From NCBI GenBank assembly GCA_031315915.1, contig JALDRK010000011.1, forward strand, positions 1 through 64,000: a stretch of 64,000 bases of DNA. The letters run 5' to 3'. The first letter of the stretch is position 1. Every line of letters starts with the position of its first letter. Shown here in pieces: positions 1-8,789 of the stretch. Made by a program: the position numbers and the translations under genes. The notes beneath the pieces are model-generated. The model was given only the letters and a program-made list of their open reading frames with translations. It was not told where the DNA came from and did no database searches. Source of the stretch: Nitrospirales bacterium (GTDB lineage Bacteria > Nitrospirota > Nitrospiria > Nitrospirales > UBA8639).

Positions 1-1320
1 GCCGTTCGCGCTGCCAGAAAAGCCTTTGAACAAGGCCCATGGCGAAAGATGACACCTTCCGATCGCGGGAAACTCATGTGGCGGTTGGCAGATCTCCTGG
101 AATCGAACCTGGAGGAATTTGCCCAATTAGAATCTCTCGATAATGGAAAGCCGTTAACGATCGCACGGGCTGCGGACGTTCCGTTGGCCGTCGACTGGTT
201 TCGGTATATGGCGGGATGGGCAACTAAAATTGAGGGTAACACTATTCCCGTTTCGGTTCCTTACATGCCCGGCTCACAATTCCTGGCCTATACCCTTCGT
301 GAGCCGGTAGGCGTCGTTGGGCAAATCATTCCCTGGAATTTCCCTCTGTTAATGGCGGCCTGGAAGCTCGGTCCGGCCTTGGCCGTAGGATGTACGGTGG
401 TGATGAAACCGGCAGAACAAACCCCATTGTCTGCGTTACGGTTGGGAGAGCTGTTTCTGGAGGCAGGATTTCCTGAAGGAGTGGTAAATATCGTGCCAGG
501 ATATGGCGAAACCGCAGGAGGGGCCTTGGCTGCTCATCCCAATGTGGATAAGGTGGCCTTTACCGGGTCTACCGAAGTTGGCAAGCTTATTGTAAATGCC
601 GCGACGGGCAATCTCAAAAAAGTCACGCTGGAACTTGGAGGCAAATCCCCCAGTGTCGTATTACCCGATGCGGATCTAGAAGCCAGTATTCCCGGTGTGG
701 CCAGTGCCATTTTCTTTAACCATGGACAATGTTGCTGCGCGGGTTCGCGATTGTATGTGGAAAAAAGTATTTTTGATAAGGTCGTTGCCGGGGTTGGGAC
801 GCATGCCGAACAAATTAAAATGGGCCCCGGACTGGATCCTACCACTCAAATGGGCCCGTTAGTTTCCGAGGAACAACAACGCCGTGTCTTAGGTTATTTG
901 GAGTCCGGGTTGGCGGAAGGAGCGGAAGCGGTAGTGGGTGGAAAACGGTTGGGCGACAAAGGGTATTTTGTGCAACCAACCGTACTGGTCAACACGAATT
1001 CAACAATGAAGGTCATTCAGGAAGAAATTTTCGGCCCCGTGGTTTGCGCCGAACCTTTCACCAATGTCGAAGATGTGATCACGAAAGCTAATGACAACAT
1101 CTATGGATTAGCTGCGGCGGTCTGGACAAAAGATCTCAGTGCGGGACATCGCATTGCCGCTCAACTGCGGGCCGGAACGGTCTGGATCAACTGTCACAAT
1201 ATATTTGACGCGTCGCTCCCATTTGGCGGGTATAAACAATCCGGCTGGGGACGGGAAATGGGCCACGAAGCCTTGGATCTCTATACGGAAGTGAAGTCGG
1301 TATGTGCCAAGTTGGCCTAA
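1..1320 (+). CDS. NAD(P)-dependent aldehyde dehydrogenase, 5' end cut by window
   Basis: Oxidises an aldehyde to the acid with NAD(P). The frame is open from base 1 (it reads AVRAARKAFEQGPWRK before the ATG at 49), so the true start lies outside the window and about 50 of the usual 490 residues are missing. Seen: the PWNFPL cofactor motif near base 330, the FTGSTEVG nucleotide-binding loop, the LELGGKSP motif with the general-base Glu, and the GQCCCAGSR box with the catalytic Cys codon at 733-735. It looks closest to betaine/retinal-type ALDHs, but the substrate cannot be read from sequence. No partner gene is visible downstream on this strand. Confidence 0.93.
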   Translation, partial: AVRAARKAFEQGPWRKMTPSDRGKLMWRLADLLESNLEEFAQLESLDNGKPLTIARAADVPLAVDWFRYMAGWATKIEGNTIPVSVPYMPGSQFLAYTLREPVGVVGQIIPWNFPLLMAAWKLGPALAVGCTVVMKPAEQTPLSALRLGELFLEAGFPEGVVNIVPGYGETAGGALAAHPNVDKVAFTGSTEVGKLIVNAATGNLKKVTLELGGKSPSVVLPDADLEASIPGVASAIFFNHGQCCCAGSRLYVEKSIFDKVVAGVGTHAEQIKMGPGLDPTTQMGPLVSEEQQRRVLGYLESGLAEGAEAVVGGKRLGDKGYFVQPTVLVNTNSTMKVIQEEIFGPVVCAEPFTNVEDVITKANDNIYGLAAAVWTKDLSAGHRIAAQLRAGTVWINCHNIFDASLPFGGYKQSGWGREMGHEALDLYTEVKSVCAKLA

Positions 1321-1437
1321 AAAAATTACGAGAGAGAGAAAATGACGGAAGCCTTCGTATTAAATATGGAGGCTTCGGTCGTCTATAGATATCGTTGATG
1401 AGAAGCAAGCAAGCTGAGGAAGAAAATTTTCTGGTCG

Positions 1438-1677
1438 TTATTCATCATCGTCATCATCTTCGTCTTCGGCATCAAGGGCGGCCTGGCGCATCTGTTCTTC
1501 CATGGCATTGTGGATGAGCATCCTGAGGAACATGGAAATGACCGAGCCTTTTTCCAGCGTTCCGCCTGGAGGAATGGCAATTTTTCCTTCAGCCACCATT
1601 TGATCAAGCCATTTCTTCTGATCCGGCGTCACATGCACCGGAATCTCCACGAGGGGAATCTTGCCGAATATATCCAT
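1438..1677 (-). CDS. Small hypothetical protein with poly-acidic tail
   Basis: 79 residues, no family recognised. A perfect Shine-Dalgarno (AAAGGAGG, 1686-1693) sits 8 bases before the ATG, which is the main reason to accept the gene. The N-terminal half (VEIPVHVTPDQKKWLDQMV) could form a strand followed by a helix, loosely like small DNA-binding folds, and the last 12 residues are almost all Asp/Glu. It stands alone between the convergent aldehyde dehydrogenase and the dapB end. Function unknown. Confidence 0.65.
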   Translation of the reverse strand: MDIFGKIPLVEIPVHVTPDQKKWLDQMVAEGKIAIPPGGTLEKGSVISMFLRMLIHNAMEEQMRQAALDAEDEDDDDDE

Positions 1678-1900
1678 GAAACGCGCCTCCTTTAGTCAGA
1701 AAATTCACGAAATTATTCGCTAGATTCGGAATATCCGGCTCTGCGAAGAAAAAAAATATGTTCGTGAGGTAGTTCTTAAAGCCTTCGTCGATAAAACCAT
1801 GTGCTCTTTTGGTTTGTCAATGCAAGGATGATGGGTGAAGGGTGCTTGGTGTTGAAAAAATGACCGAGGGCCGGAACAGATAATTTGTGTCGAATGAGAA

Positions 1901-2704
1901 TCATGTCAGGTTCAGGACATCTGTCATAGAATACAGGCCAGGCGGTTTGTCGGCCACCCATTCTGCCGCGCGCAAGGCGCCACGGGCAAACGTATCGCGT
2001 GTGTGCGCTCGGTGGGTAATTTCAATGCGTTCCCCCGGACCGCCAAACAGGATCGTGTGATCTCCGACAATGTCTCCGGCCCGGATGGTTTGCATGCCGA
2101 TTTCCCGGGTTTTTCGTTCCCCGGTGATGCCATGCCTGGCATACACTCCGACGTCTTTTAAATTCCACTCCATGCCTTCAGCCAGGGCTTCAGCCAGTCT
2201 CAGAGCTGTTCCGCTGGGAGCGTCTTTTTTCTTATTGTGATGGGCCTCAATGACTTCAATGTTGTAGGACTCTCCCAGTGATTTGGCAATTTTCCCGACG
2301 GTATTCACCAGGACATTGACGCCCACGCTCATATTTGGAGAAAACACACAGGGAATTTTAGCGGCCAGGGTTTTGAGACGGATTAACTCCTCGTCAGAAA
2401 ATCCGGTGGTGCCGATGACCATCGCTTTGGAGGCGGAAACAACCTGTTGCAAATTTATTAAGCAGGAAGCGGGACCTGTGAAGTCAATGACCACGTCACC
2501 TCCGGATAAACAGGAGGCAAGGTTGTCGGAAAGCGGGACGCCGGCCGGTCCGATTTGCGCGACCTCTCCCGCGTCTTTTCCTACTGATGGGTGCCCTTTC
2601 ATTTCAATCGCACCGGCGAGTGTCATTCCATCTGACTCTTGGGTCAAGGCGACAAGCCTCATGCCCATTCTTCCCGCTGCACCCGTAATAATCGCTCGGA
2701 CCAT
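1901..2704 (-). CDS. dapB: 4-hydroxy-tetrahydrodipicolinate reductase
   Basis: Second committed step of the diaminopimelate/lysine pathway, reducing the DapA product with NAD(P)H in the cytosol. 267 residues, normal for the family. The dinucleotide-binding GAAGRMG is at 8-14 and the family signature EAHHNKKKDAPSGT, with the catalytic His and Lys, at 153-166. It starts 11 bases after the dapA stop with only a weak ribosome site, which fits translation coupled to dapA. It is the last gene of the arg-lys-dap block. Confidence 0.97.
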   Translation of the reverse strand: MVRAIITGAAGRMGMRLVALTQESDGMTLAGAIEMKGHPSVGKDAGEVAQIGPAGVPLSDNLASCLSGGDVVIDFTGPASCLINLQQVVSASKAMVIGTTGFSDEELIRLKTLAAKIPCVFSPNMSVGVNVLVNTVGKIAKSLGESYNIEVIEAHHNKKKDAPSGTALRLAEALAEGMEWNLKDVGVYARHGITGERKTREIGMQTIRAGDIVGDHTILFGGPGERIEITHRAHTRDTFARGALRAAEWVADKPPGLYSMTDVLNLT

Positions 2705-2715
2705 GGCAGATCTTC

Positions 2716-3591
2716 TTACAGTACACCGGATGCTGTGAGGGCATCTTTCAATTTAGGACGGAATTCTTGAGCCAATGGGGTGAGGGGCAAACGGACTTCT
2801 TCCGAACCTTTTCCTATCATGGCCAGTGCGGCTTTTACGGGGATGGGATTGGTCTCTAGAAACAAAGCGCCGAAGAGCGGTGACAATTTATAGTGGAGCG
2901 CACGAGCCTTCTCATAATCTCCTTTGAGGGCGGCCGATACCATTGTGGCCATGTCCTTGGGTGCGACGTTGGCGGTCACCGTGATGACCCCTTTTCCGCC
3001 GATTGCCATGATGGGAAGCGTGAGGGGATCGTCACCTGAAAGCACCAGAAAGCCTGGTTTTGATTGGGCAATGATATCAGAAACCTGTTGCAGGGACCCG
3101 CTGCCCTCCTTGATACCGATGATGCCGTCAATTTGAGAGAGGCGTGCCACCGTGGACGGAAGCATGTTAATACTGGTTCTCCCAGGGATGTTATACAAAA
3201 TCAACGGTAAATCCACGGATTTGGCCACAGATTCAAAATGCCGGTAAAGGCCTTCCTGGGGAGGTTTATTGTAATAAGGAGTGATCAGAAGGGCGCCACT
3301 GGCCCCGGCTTTTTTGGCATGTTGCGTAAATGTAATCGCTTCGTCCGTGGAATTTGAGCCCGTTCCCGCAATGACCGGAACCCGTTTGTTCACCATCTCG
3401 ATGGTTGCGGCGATGACCCGTTCATGTTCTTGAGGGCTGAGGGTGGCGGATTCCCCTGTTGTGCCACAGGGAACGATGCCATGGGTACCGTTGGCGATTT
3501 GAAATTCAATGAGGTCGGCCATAGTCTTTTCATCGAATTTCCCTTTGGAGAACGGGGTGACAATGGCGACAAACGAACCGGAAAACATCAT
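2716..3591 (-). CDS. dapA: 4-hydroxy-tetrahydrodipicolinate synthase
   Basis: Condenses pyruvate with aspartate semialdehyde, entering the lysine/diaminopimelate branch. 291 residues, full length. The class I aldolase features are present: GTTGES at 43-48, Tyr in LYNIPGRT (133) and the Schiff-base Lys in IGIKEGSG (Lys161, the same number as in the E. coli enzyme). GAGG lies a few bases before the tandem ATGATG start, so either Met may be used. It sits between lysA and dapB, so three steps of one pathway are adjacent. Confidence 0.97.
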   Translation of the reverse strand: MMFSGSFVAIVTPFSKGKFDEKTMADLIEFQIANGTHGIVPCGTTGESATLSPQEHERVIAATIEMVNKRVPVIAGTGSNSTDEAITFTQHAKKAGASGALLITPYYNKPPQEGLYRHFESVAKSVDLPLILYNIPGRTSINMLPSTVARLSQIDGIIGIKEGSGSLQQVSDIIAQSKPGFLVLSGDDPLTLPIMAIGGKGVITVTANVAPKDMATMVSAALKGDYEKARALHYKLSPLFGALFLETNPIPVKAALAMIGKGSEEVRLPLTPLAQEFRPKLKDALTASGVL

Positions 3592-3684
3592 TCGTACCTC
3601 AGAAGTTAATGACGGATTAGTTCGAAAAAGAAACCGTAACCGTGATTGTCGGTGAGTGATCTGTAGGTGAAGAAGACATGATCC

Positions 3685-4944
3685 TCATGCAAAAACCTCA
3701 GGAATCGTTTCCCCTCGAAGCAGATCTTCGAAACTTTCTCGTTTCCGGATGACCATGATTGCCTTCCCTTTCACCAGAACTTCGGGAACTCGCGGCCGGG
3801 AATTGTAATTCGAGGACATGGTAAAACCATAAGCACCTGCGCTCATCACCGCGAGGAGATCTCCCTGTTTCGATTCTCTCATCTTTCGATCTTTGGCCAA
3901 AAAATCTCCCGATTCGCAGATGGGACCGACCACATCGACCGTATTGACGGGAACGGACTCGTTTTTCATCACCGGCAGGATGTCGTGATGAGCTTCATAT
4001 AAACTGGGACGAAGTAAATCGTTCATGGCCGCATCGACAATGACGAATCGTTTGGTTTCAGCGTCTTTGTTATAGAGGACTTTGGTGACCAGGATGCCGG
4101 CATTGCCGACAATTGATCGTCCCGGTTCCATGATCAGATGACATTTAATCGTGCTCAGCAATGGGGAAATTGCTTCGGCTAAGTCCCTGGGGTGGGGTGG
4201 GGTTTCGTCGGAATAGGTAATGCCCAATCCGCCTCCGATATTCAAATATTGAATGTTGAATCCTTTGGCTTGAAGGATGCCGATGAGTTCCAGAATTTTT
4301 TTCAAGGAATCCACAAACGGGTTGATTTTTGTCAGTTGAGAACCGATGTGCTTATGGACGCCGACAACCTCGATATGGGGTAGTTGGTGGGCTATCTCGA
4401 ACTCTTCCAACGCGCGGTCGGATCGTATGCCGAATTTGCTTTTCTTCAGTCCGGTTGAAATGTAGGGGTGGGTTTGAGGGTCAATGTCAGGATTAATGCG
4501 CAACGCCACCCGTGCCCGCATGCCTAAAGCGCCTGCCACGGTATTAATGTGCTGTAACTCGCCAGGAGACTCCACATTGAACATGAGAATGTTCGATTGC
4601 AAGGCGTATCGAATTTCCTCCTCGGACTTCCCCACTCCGGCAAACACCATTTTTTGGGGAGATACCCCCGCTTTTAACGCACGAAAGAGTTCTCCCCCGG
4701 AGACGATATCAGCCCCACAGCCTTCACGAGCCAGGACCCGAAGCACGGCGATGTTGGAATTGGCTTTCATCGCATACGCCACTAGATGAGGAATGGCTTG
4801 AAAGGCTTCTTCGAAGGCGTGGAAATGGCGGATGAGTGTACGGTGGCTGTAGATATAGCAGGGGGAGCCTACCTGTTCGACCACTCGTCGAACGGGGACT
4901 TCCTCGCAATACAGTTCGTTCCCTTGGTACTGAAAATCATGCAT
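3685..4944 (-). CDS. lysA: Diaminopimelate decarboxylase
   Basis: Final step of lysine synthesis, PLP-dependent decarboxylation of meso-diaminopimelate. 419 residues from the ATG at 4944. The PLP Lys is in YAMKANSN (Lys60). The glycine loop GGGLGI, the phosphate-binding EPGRSIVGNAG and the active-site CESGDFLAKDR follow in order. A start at 4968 is open, but the 4944 ATG has AGAGGT at good spacing and overlaps the upstream stop, so I prefer it. Translation is probably coupled to the radical SAM gene before it. Confidence 0.96.
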   Translation of the reverse strand: MHDFQYQGNELYCEEVPVRRVVEQVGSPCYIYSHRTLIRHFHAFEEAFQAIPHLVAYAMKANSNIAVLRVLAREGCGADIVSGGELFRALKAGVSPQKMVFAGVGKSEEEIRYALQSNILMFNVESPGELQHINTVAGALGMRARVALRINPDIDPQTHPYISTGLKKSKFGIRSDRALEEFEIAHQLPHIEVVGVHKHIGSQLTKINPFVDSLKKILELIGILQAKGFNIQYLNIGGGLGITYSDETPPHPRDLAEAISPLLSTIKCHLIMEPGRSIVGNAGILVTKVLYNKDAETKRFVIVDAAMNDLLRPSLYEAHHDILPVMKNESVPVNTVDVVGPICESGDFLAKDRKMRESKQGDLLAVMSAGAYGFTMSSNYNSRPRVPEVLVKGKAIMVIRKRESFEDLLRGETIPEVFA

Positions 4945-6820
4945 GGTGTGGGACCTCTTCAAAGACATCCAAATCGCTCAGCGAAATATCCGAAATCGCG
5001 CTTTGGAAAGCTTCTTTTAGTTTTCGATATCGCAATTTGGCAAACGGCGTGATTGCGTTCAACATCTCACCGTCAACCAGGGTCTGAATGGCTTTTGGTG
5101 TGGCCTGTTTTAAATGCTCGAAATTCACCACGATGTCCATCTTGGCGTCCCGTGCCGCTTGAGTAATCCGTTGCAACAATTCCTTGGCATTTAAATGATC
5201 CAAGCTTCCCTCAAGTTCGATAATAAGAGCGGAAAACGCGTCATGACGGCGGGCTTTGACCTTGAGGAACAGTTCTTGAGCTTTGGGAATAGGATTGGGG
5301 CTTTCATGTAAGGCATTGGGTATCAAATGCGCCGTTTCAAAGGTCGGGAGTTTGGCTTGTAAGTTCTTCAGCACTGCCGCCATGGGAGACAGGCTTCCTT
5401 TGGGTGTGGAACGGCGAATCAGTTTTCGAAACTGCCAATTCATTTCCAATCTGGGAATGAGCCGTTGGCTGGTGTGGCTGATTCGGGTCCAAATGGATGG
5501 CCAAGAATACATCTGATGGTTCGCCCAAAAAAAGCCTTCTTGCAATTGTTCGGCTGTCATGCGTTTCGGGTGATACACAACATGTTTACCGTCGTATATG
5601 GACCAATCATGATCGAAGATACGGCCTTCTTGCGTGTAGCGCTCAAATAACGCGGTGCCGGGCAAGGGAGTCAGCACATTGAAATACGCCAATTCCACTT
5701 TATTGCGATTCAAAAAATTTACTGCCGTTTCAAAAACAGATTCGTCATCGTTATCGAATCCGAAGACGAGACCGGGATTCACCATAATGCCGTGGTCATG
5801 GAACATTTTGATCTGATTCTCAAACTTACGGACTTGATTGAAGCCCTTGTTCGTTTCATCGAGGGAATCCTCCGATAAGGACTCCATGCCTACGAATACC
5901 GACACGCACCCGCTGTCCGCCGCCAATTTCACCATGTCGGGGTCGTCGCCAAGAAACAGGGTGGATTGGCATCCCCATTTAATATTCAGGGCTTTCAACG
6001 CCTGCCACAATTCCCGGCAATAGGCTCGATGACTATTGTGGAGGTCGTCGACAAAGGCCACAATCGATCCCTCTTCCAGCCCGACCCAAATGCGGAACGA
6101 AGTGCTGAGGGCGTTCCAAAGCGATCCGCGGGTCATGCGATCAATGATGTCCGAACGCAACCACTCCTTGGCTCTGGTCAGTTCTTCGAGGACTTCCGGG
6201 ACTGGACGGCGACGGGTCGTTTTTCCGTTAAACGGAGAGACACTGCAAAATTCGCAATCAAAGTGACAACCCCGTGTCGTGAAGGTACAGAGTCTGGTCA
6301 TGTAGGAGTCGGGATTCAACAGCGAGATCCGTGGTCTTTGGTAATTGGACAGATCGGGGAATTGGCCCATCCGGTAAATTCGTTTCAAATGGCCGGATTC
6401 GATATCGGCCACCACCGCCGGCCATAAATCTTCGGCCTCACCACACACAATGGCATCGCAGTAATTGAGGGCCTCTTCAGGGCAGTAGGTAGGATGCACG
6501 CCACCCAGGATCACCTTTTTCCCACGTTGACGAAATTCAGTGGCGATTTCATAGGCTCGTGGCGCATAGCAGGTCATGATCGATATGCCAACCACATCAC
6601 AGGGGGTGTTGAAGTCAATATCTTCTACGGCTTCGTCAATCAGTTGGATATCCCAATTCGAAGGCGTATAACCCGCAATCACCGGCAGGCTGAGCTTAGG
6701 GAACCAAATCGAACGGCGCTCGCTGGCCGTCATACGGTACGGGTTATTTCGAGGGTACGGATCCACTAAAAGTAGCTTGGGACTGGTTCCAACATGTAAG
6801 GATGTAGATGCAGAAGTCAT
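4937..6820 (-). CDS. B12-binding-domain radical SAM protein with STAS-like tail
   Basis: 627 residues. An N-terminal cobalamin-binding-type Rossmann domain (about 15-145, with ILGGVHPTYCPEEAL) precedes a radical SAM core whose cluster Cys are 185, 189 and 192 (GCHFDCEFC). The conserved VNPGLVFGFDND and LTPLPGTALFERY belong to the class B methylase-like family. About 30 residues (near 215-245) are inserted before the usual FVDD strand. The last 100 residues (ALIIELEGSLDHLNAKELL) look like a STAS or anti-sigma-antagonist-type fold; this is my inference. AGGGGG precedes the ATG. It overlaps lysA by 8 bases. The substrate is unknown; methyl transfer to lipid or cofactor is typical of the family. 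Confidence 0.85.
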   Translation of the reverse strand: MTSASTSLHVGTSPKLLLVDPYPRNNPYRMTASERRSIWFPKLSLPVIAGYTPSNWDIQLIDEAVEDIDFNTPCDVVGISIMTCYAPRAYEIATEFRQRGKKVILGGVHPTYCPEEALNYCDAIVCGEAEDLWPAVVADIESGHLKRIYRMGQFPDLSNYQRPRISLLNPDSYMTRLCTFTTRGCHFDCEFCSVSPFNGKTTRRRPVPEVLEELTRAKEWLRSDIIDRMTRGSLWNALSTSFRIWVGLEEGSIVAFVDDLHNSHRAYCRELWQALKALNIKWGCQSTLFLGDDPDMVKLAADSGCVSVFVGMESLSEDSLDETNKGFNQVRKFENQIKMFHDHGIMVNPGLVFGFDNDDESVFETAVNFLNRNKVELAYFNVLTPLPGTALFERYTQEGRIFDHDWSIYDGKHVVYHPKRMTAEQLQEGFFWANHQMYSWPSIWTRISHTSQRLIPRLEMNWQFRKLIRRSTPKGSLSPMAAVLKNLQAKLPTFETAHLIPNALHESPNPIPKAQELFLKVKARRHDAFSALIIELEGSLDHLNAKELLQRITQAARDAKMDIVVNFEHLKQATPKAIQTLVDGEMLNAITPFAKLRYRKLKEAFQSAISDISLSDLDVFEEVPHHA

Positions 6821-6927
6821 AGATAGGACCCCCTAAAAAAATTCTTCATGTACATGTATGGGAGGATGAGACCATTCTACCTGTGAAGAACCGTCATGAA
6901 CAAACATTTTTTGATACAGCCCTCCAC

Positions 6928-7269
6928 TTAACGGCCTCCGATCGGATAAAAGGGAGGCAGTTCCTCCGGTTGTTCGGTAGCCGGAAGGGGTTCCTCAATG
7001 CCGGTTTTGTCTTGCTCTCCTCCTGTCTCCCGCTCCTGTTTTCTCTTTTTGGCTTCAATGCCGACGTCTTCCGGGGGAATGGGTTTGCCAACAGCCCCAC
7101 ATCCCACGTTTAGGCTTAGCGAGAGGCTAAGCAGGAGAACCGTCATCCGGTAGCGCGGAGGAACCTGGGATTTCCAAGCGCCAGGTGAGATGAAACGAAA
7201 CGGGTGAGGTGAAGGGCCGACGCCCATACTCACTTTTGTACTGCGCCAAAAAATCTTATGCCAACTCAT
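6928..7269 (-). CDS. Small LptM/YifL-like lipoprotein
   Basis: 113 residues from an ATG that overlaps the argH stop as ATGA, so it is probably coupled to argH. After a 41-residue lead comes a hydrophobic stretch (MTVLLLSLSLSLNVGC) ending at a likely lipidated Cys57. The CGAVGKPIPPEDVG following it resembles the CGxKGPxxPP motif of LptM/YifL lipoproteins, often found next to lysA or argH. A later ATG at 7146 would give a classic short lipoprotein but has no ribosome site. The lipobox is imperfect (Asn at -3). The C-terminal half is charged and proline-rich. Confidence 0.7.
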   Translation of the reverse strand: MSWHKIFWRSTKVSMGVGPSPHPFRFISPGAWKSQVPPRYRMTVLLLSLSLSLNVGCGAVGKPIPPEDVGIEAKKRKQERETGGEQDKTGIEEPLPATEQPEELPPFYPIGGR

Positions 7270-8762
7270 GACTTGCCTTTTCCCCTTTTGCGCTGTTTGG
7301 TTTCGGCCTTCAAGGATTCTTCCCATCGTCTCAATTGGAATGATACCTGTTTGGTGGCTGTTCCTCCAATAATATCCTTTCGGTTGATGGCGGTTTTCGG
7401 AGTCAGCACCTGAAATGCGTCGGCATCAAAAGCCGGGGAGGCTTGTTGAAGGTCGGCAGCAGTCAGTTGCGCCAAGTCCTTTCCGTGAGACAGACATTCC
7501 CGCACCAGATTGCCCACAATATGATGAGATTCGCGAAAGGGCACGCCTTTAAGAACCAGATAGTCCGCCAGTTCGGTGGCCAATAAAAATCCGTGGCTTA
7601 CGGCTTCGGTCATGACCGGTTCGCAGACCGTCAGTTGTGCGATAAGTTCCGCATAAATCTTCACCGAGGTCGTTACGGTTTCCAAGGTATCGAAAAGCGG
7701 TTCCTTATCCTCTTGAAGATCTCGGTTATAGCTGAGCGGTAATCCTTTCAGCGTGGTCAGGACGGCAAATAAATGACCGTAGACTCGTCCTGTTTTTCCT
7801 CGAACCAATTCGGGAATGTCGGGGTTCTTCTTCTGAGGCATCATGCTGCTGCCTGTGCAATATCCATCCGGGAGGTCGGCAAAATGGAATTCCTGGGAAG
7901 CCCAAAGAATGAGTTCCTCGCTCAGTCGGGACAGGTGCATCATGAGAATGGCGCAGACGCTCAAGACCTCGAGGACATAGTCCCTGTCCGACACGCCATC
8001 CAGACTGTTTTGGGTCATACGGGGAAAATTGAGGAGACTGGCAGTGTACCCTCGATCAAGCGGATAGTTTGTTCCCGCCAACGCTCCGGAGCCCAGAGGC
8101 ATAATGTTAATACGAGTCAGCGCGTCCCGTAGTCTTTCTTTATCTCGCGCAAACATCTCCAGATAAGCTAGCGCATGATGCGCAAAGAGCACGGGTTGCG
8201 CCCGTTGGAGATGGGTATACCCCGGCATGATGACCTGTTGGTACCGTTTGGCCAAACCTAAAAAGGAGTGCTGCAGGCTGGTCAAATCCTGTTCCAAACT
8301 TTGCACGGCATCACGAAGATACAGGCGGAGGTCTAGGGTTACCTGGTCGTTCCGGCTCCGACCCGTGTGCAGCTTTCCTCCGACCGAGCCCACGATTTCT
8401 GTCAACCGACGTTCAATGCTCATGTGGACGTCTTCGTCTTCGGCCTTCCATTGATGTCGCCCAGTTTGAATTTCTTCCAGTACCCGGTTCAGCCCCTGAA
8501 TGATCGTCCGACATTCCTTTTGGGAAATGACTTTAGCTCGTTGAAGAGTGCGACAATGCGCGATACTCCCCTCGATATCATACGCATACAACTTTCGATC
8601 AAAATCGACGGAAGCGGTAAACCGTTCAACCAAACGATTGGTACTTTCCTGAAAACGGCCGCCCCAAAGTTTTTTTCCTTTATTGGAGGAAGAGGAAAGA
8701 GGGCGCTGGGACGTCAAGAACGATGCCGGTTTGGAAGAGGACCGTTTAGGAGAAGATTTCAT
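7266..8762 (-). CDS. argH: Argininosuccinate lyase
   Basis: Cleaves argininosuccinate to arginine and fumarate, the last arginine step. 498 residues, about 30 more than usual because of a Ser/Lys-rich N-terminal tail before KLWGGRFQ (31-38). The fumarase/lyase superfamily signature GSSMMPQKKN is at 304-313, with TGRSRNDQ near 133-140. It lies between argG (27-base gap) and the lipoprotein gene (ATGA overlap). The tail has counterparts on ArgF and ArgG next door. Confidence 0.97.
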   Translation of the reverse strand: MKSSPKRSSSKPASFLTSQRPLSSSSNKGKKLWGGRFQESTNRLVERFTASVDFDRKLYAYDIEGSIAHCRTLQRAKVISQKECRTIIQGLNRVLEEIQTGRHQWKAEDEDVHMSIERRLTEIVGSVGGKLHTGRSRNDQVTLDLRLYLRDAVQSLEQDLTSLQHSFLGLAKRYQQVIMPGYTHLQRAQPVLFAHHALAYLEMFARDKERLRDALTRINIMPLGSGALAGTNYPLDRGYTASLLNFPRMTQNSLDGVSDRDYVLEVLSVCAILMMHLSRLSEELILWASQEFHFADLPDGYCTGSSMMPQKKNPDIPELVRGKTGRVYGHLFAVLTTLKGLPLSYNRDLQEDKEPLFDTLETVTTSVKIYAELIAQLTVCEPVMTEAVSHGFLLATELADYLVLKGVPFRESHHIVGNLVRECLSHGKDLAQLTAADLQQASPAFDADAFQVLTPKTAINRKDIIGGTATKQVSFQLRRWEESLKAETKQRKRGKGKS

Positions 8763-8789
8763 CGATACCTGTAGCCTGGGAAATAATGG

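Noticed and set aside
4937..6820. Calling the B12 radical SAM gene hpnP (hopanoid methylase)
   Set aside because: General class fits, but there are no hopanoid genes nearby and the STAS-like tail and insertion do not fit.
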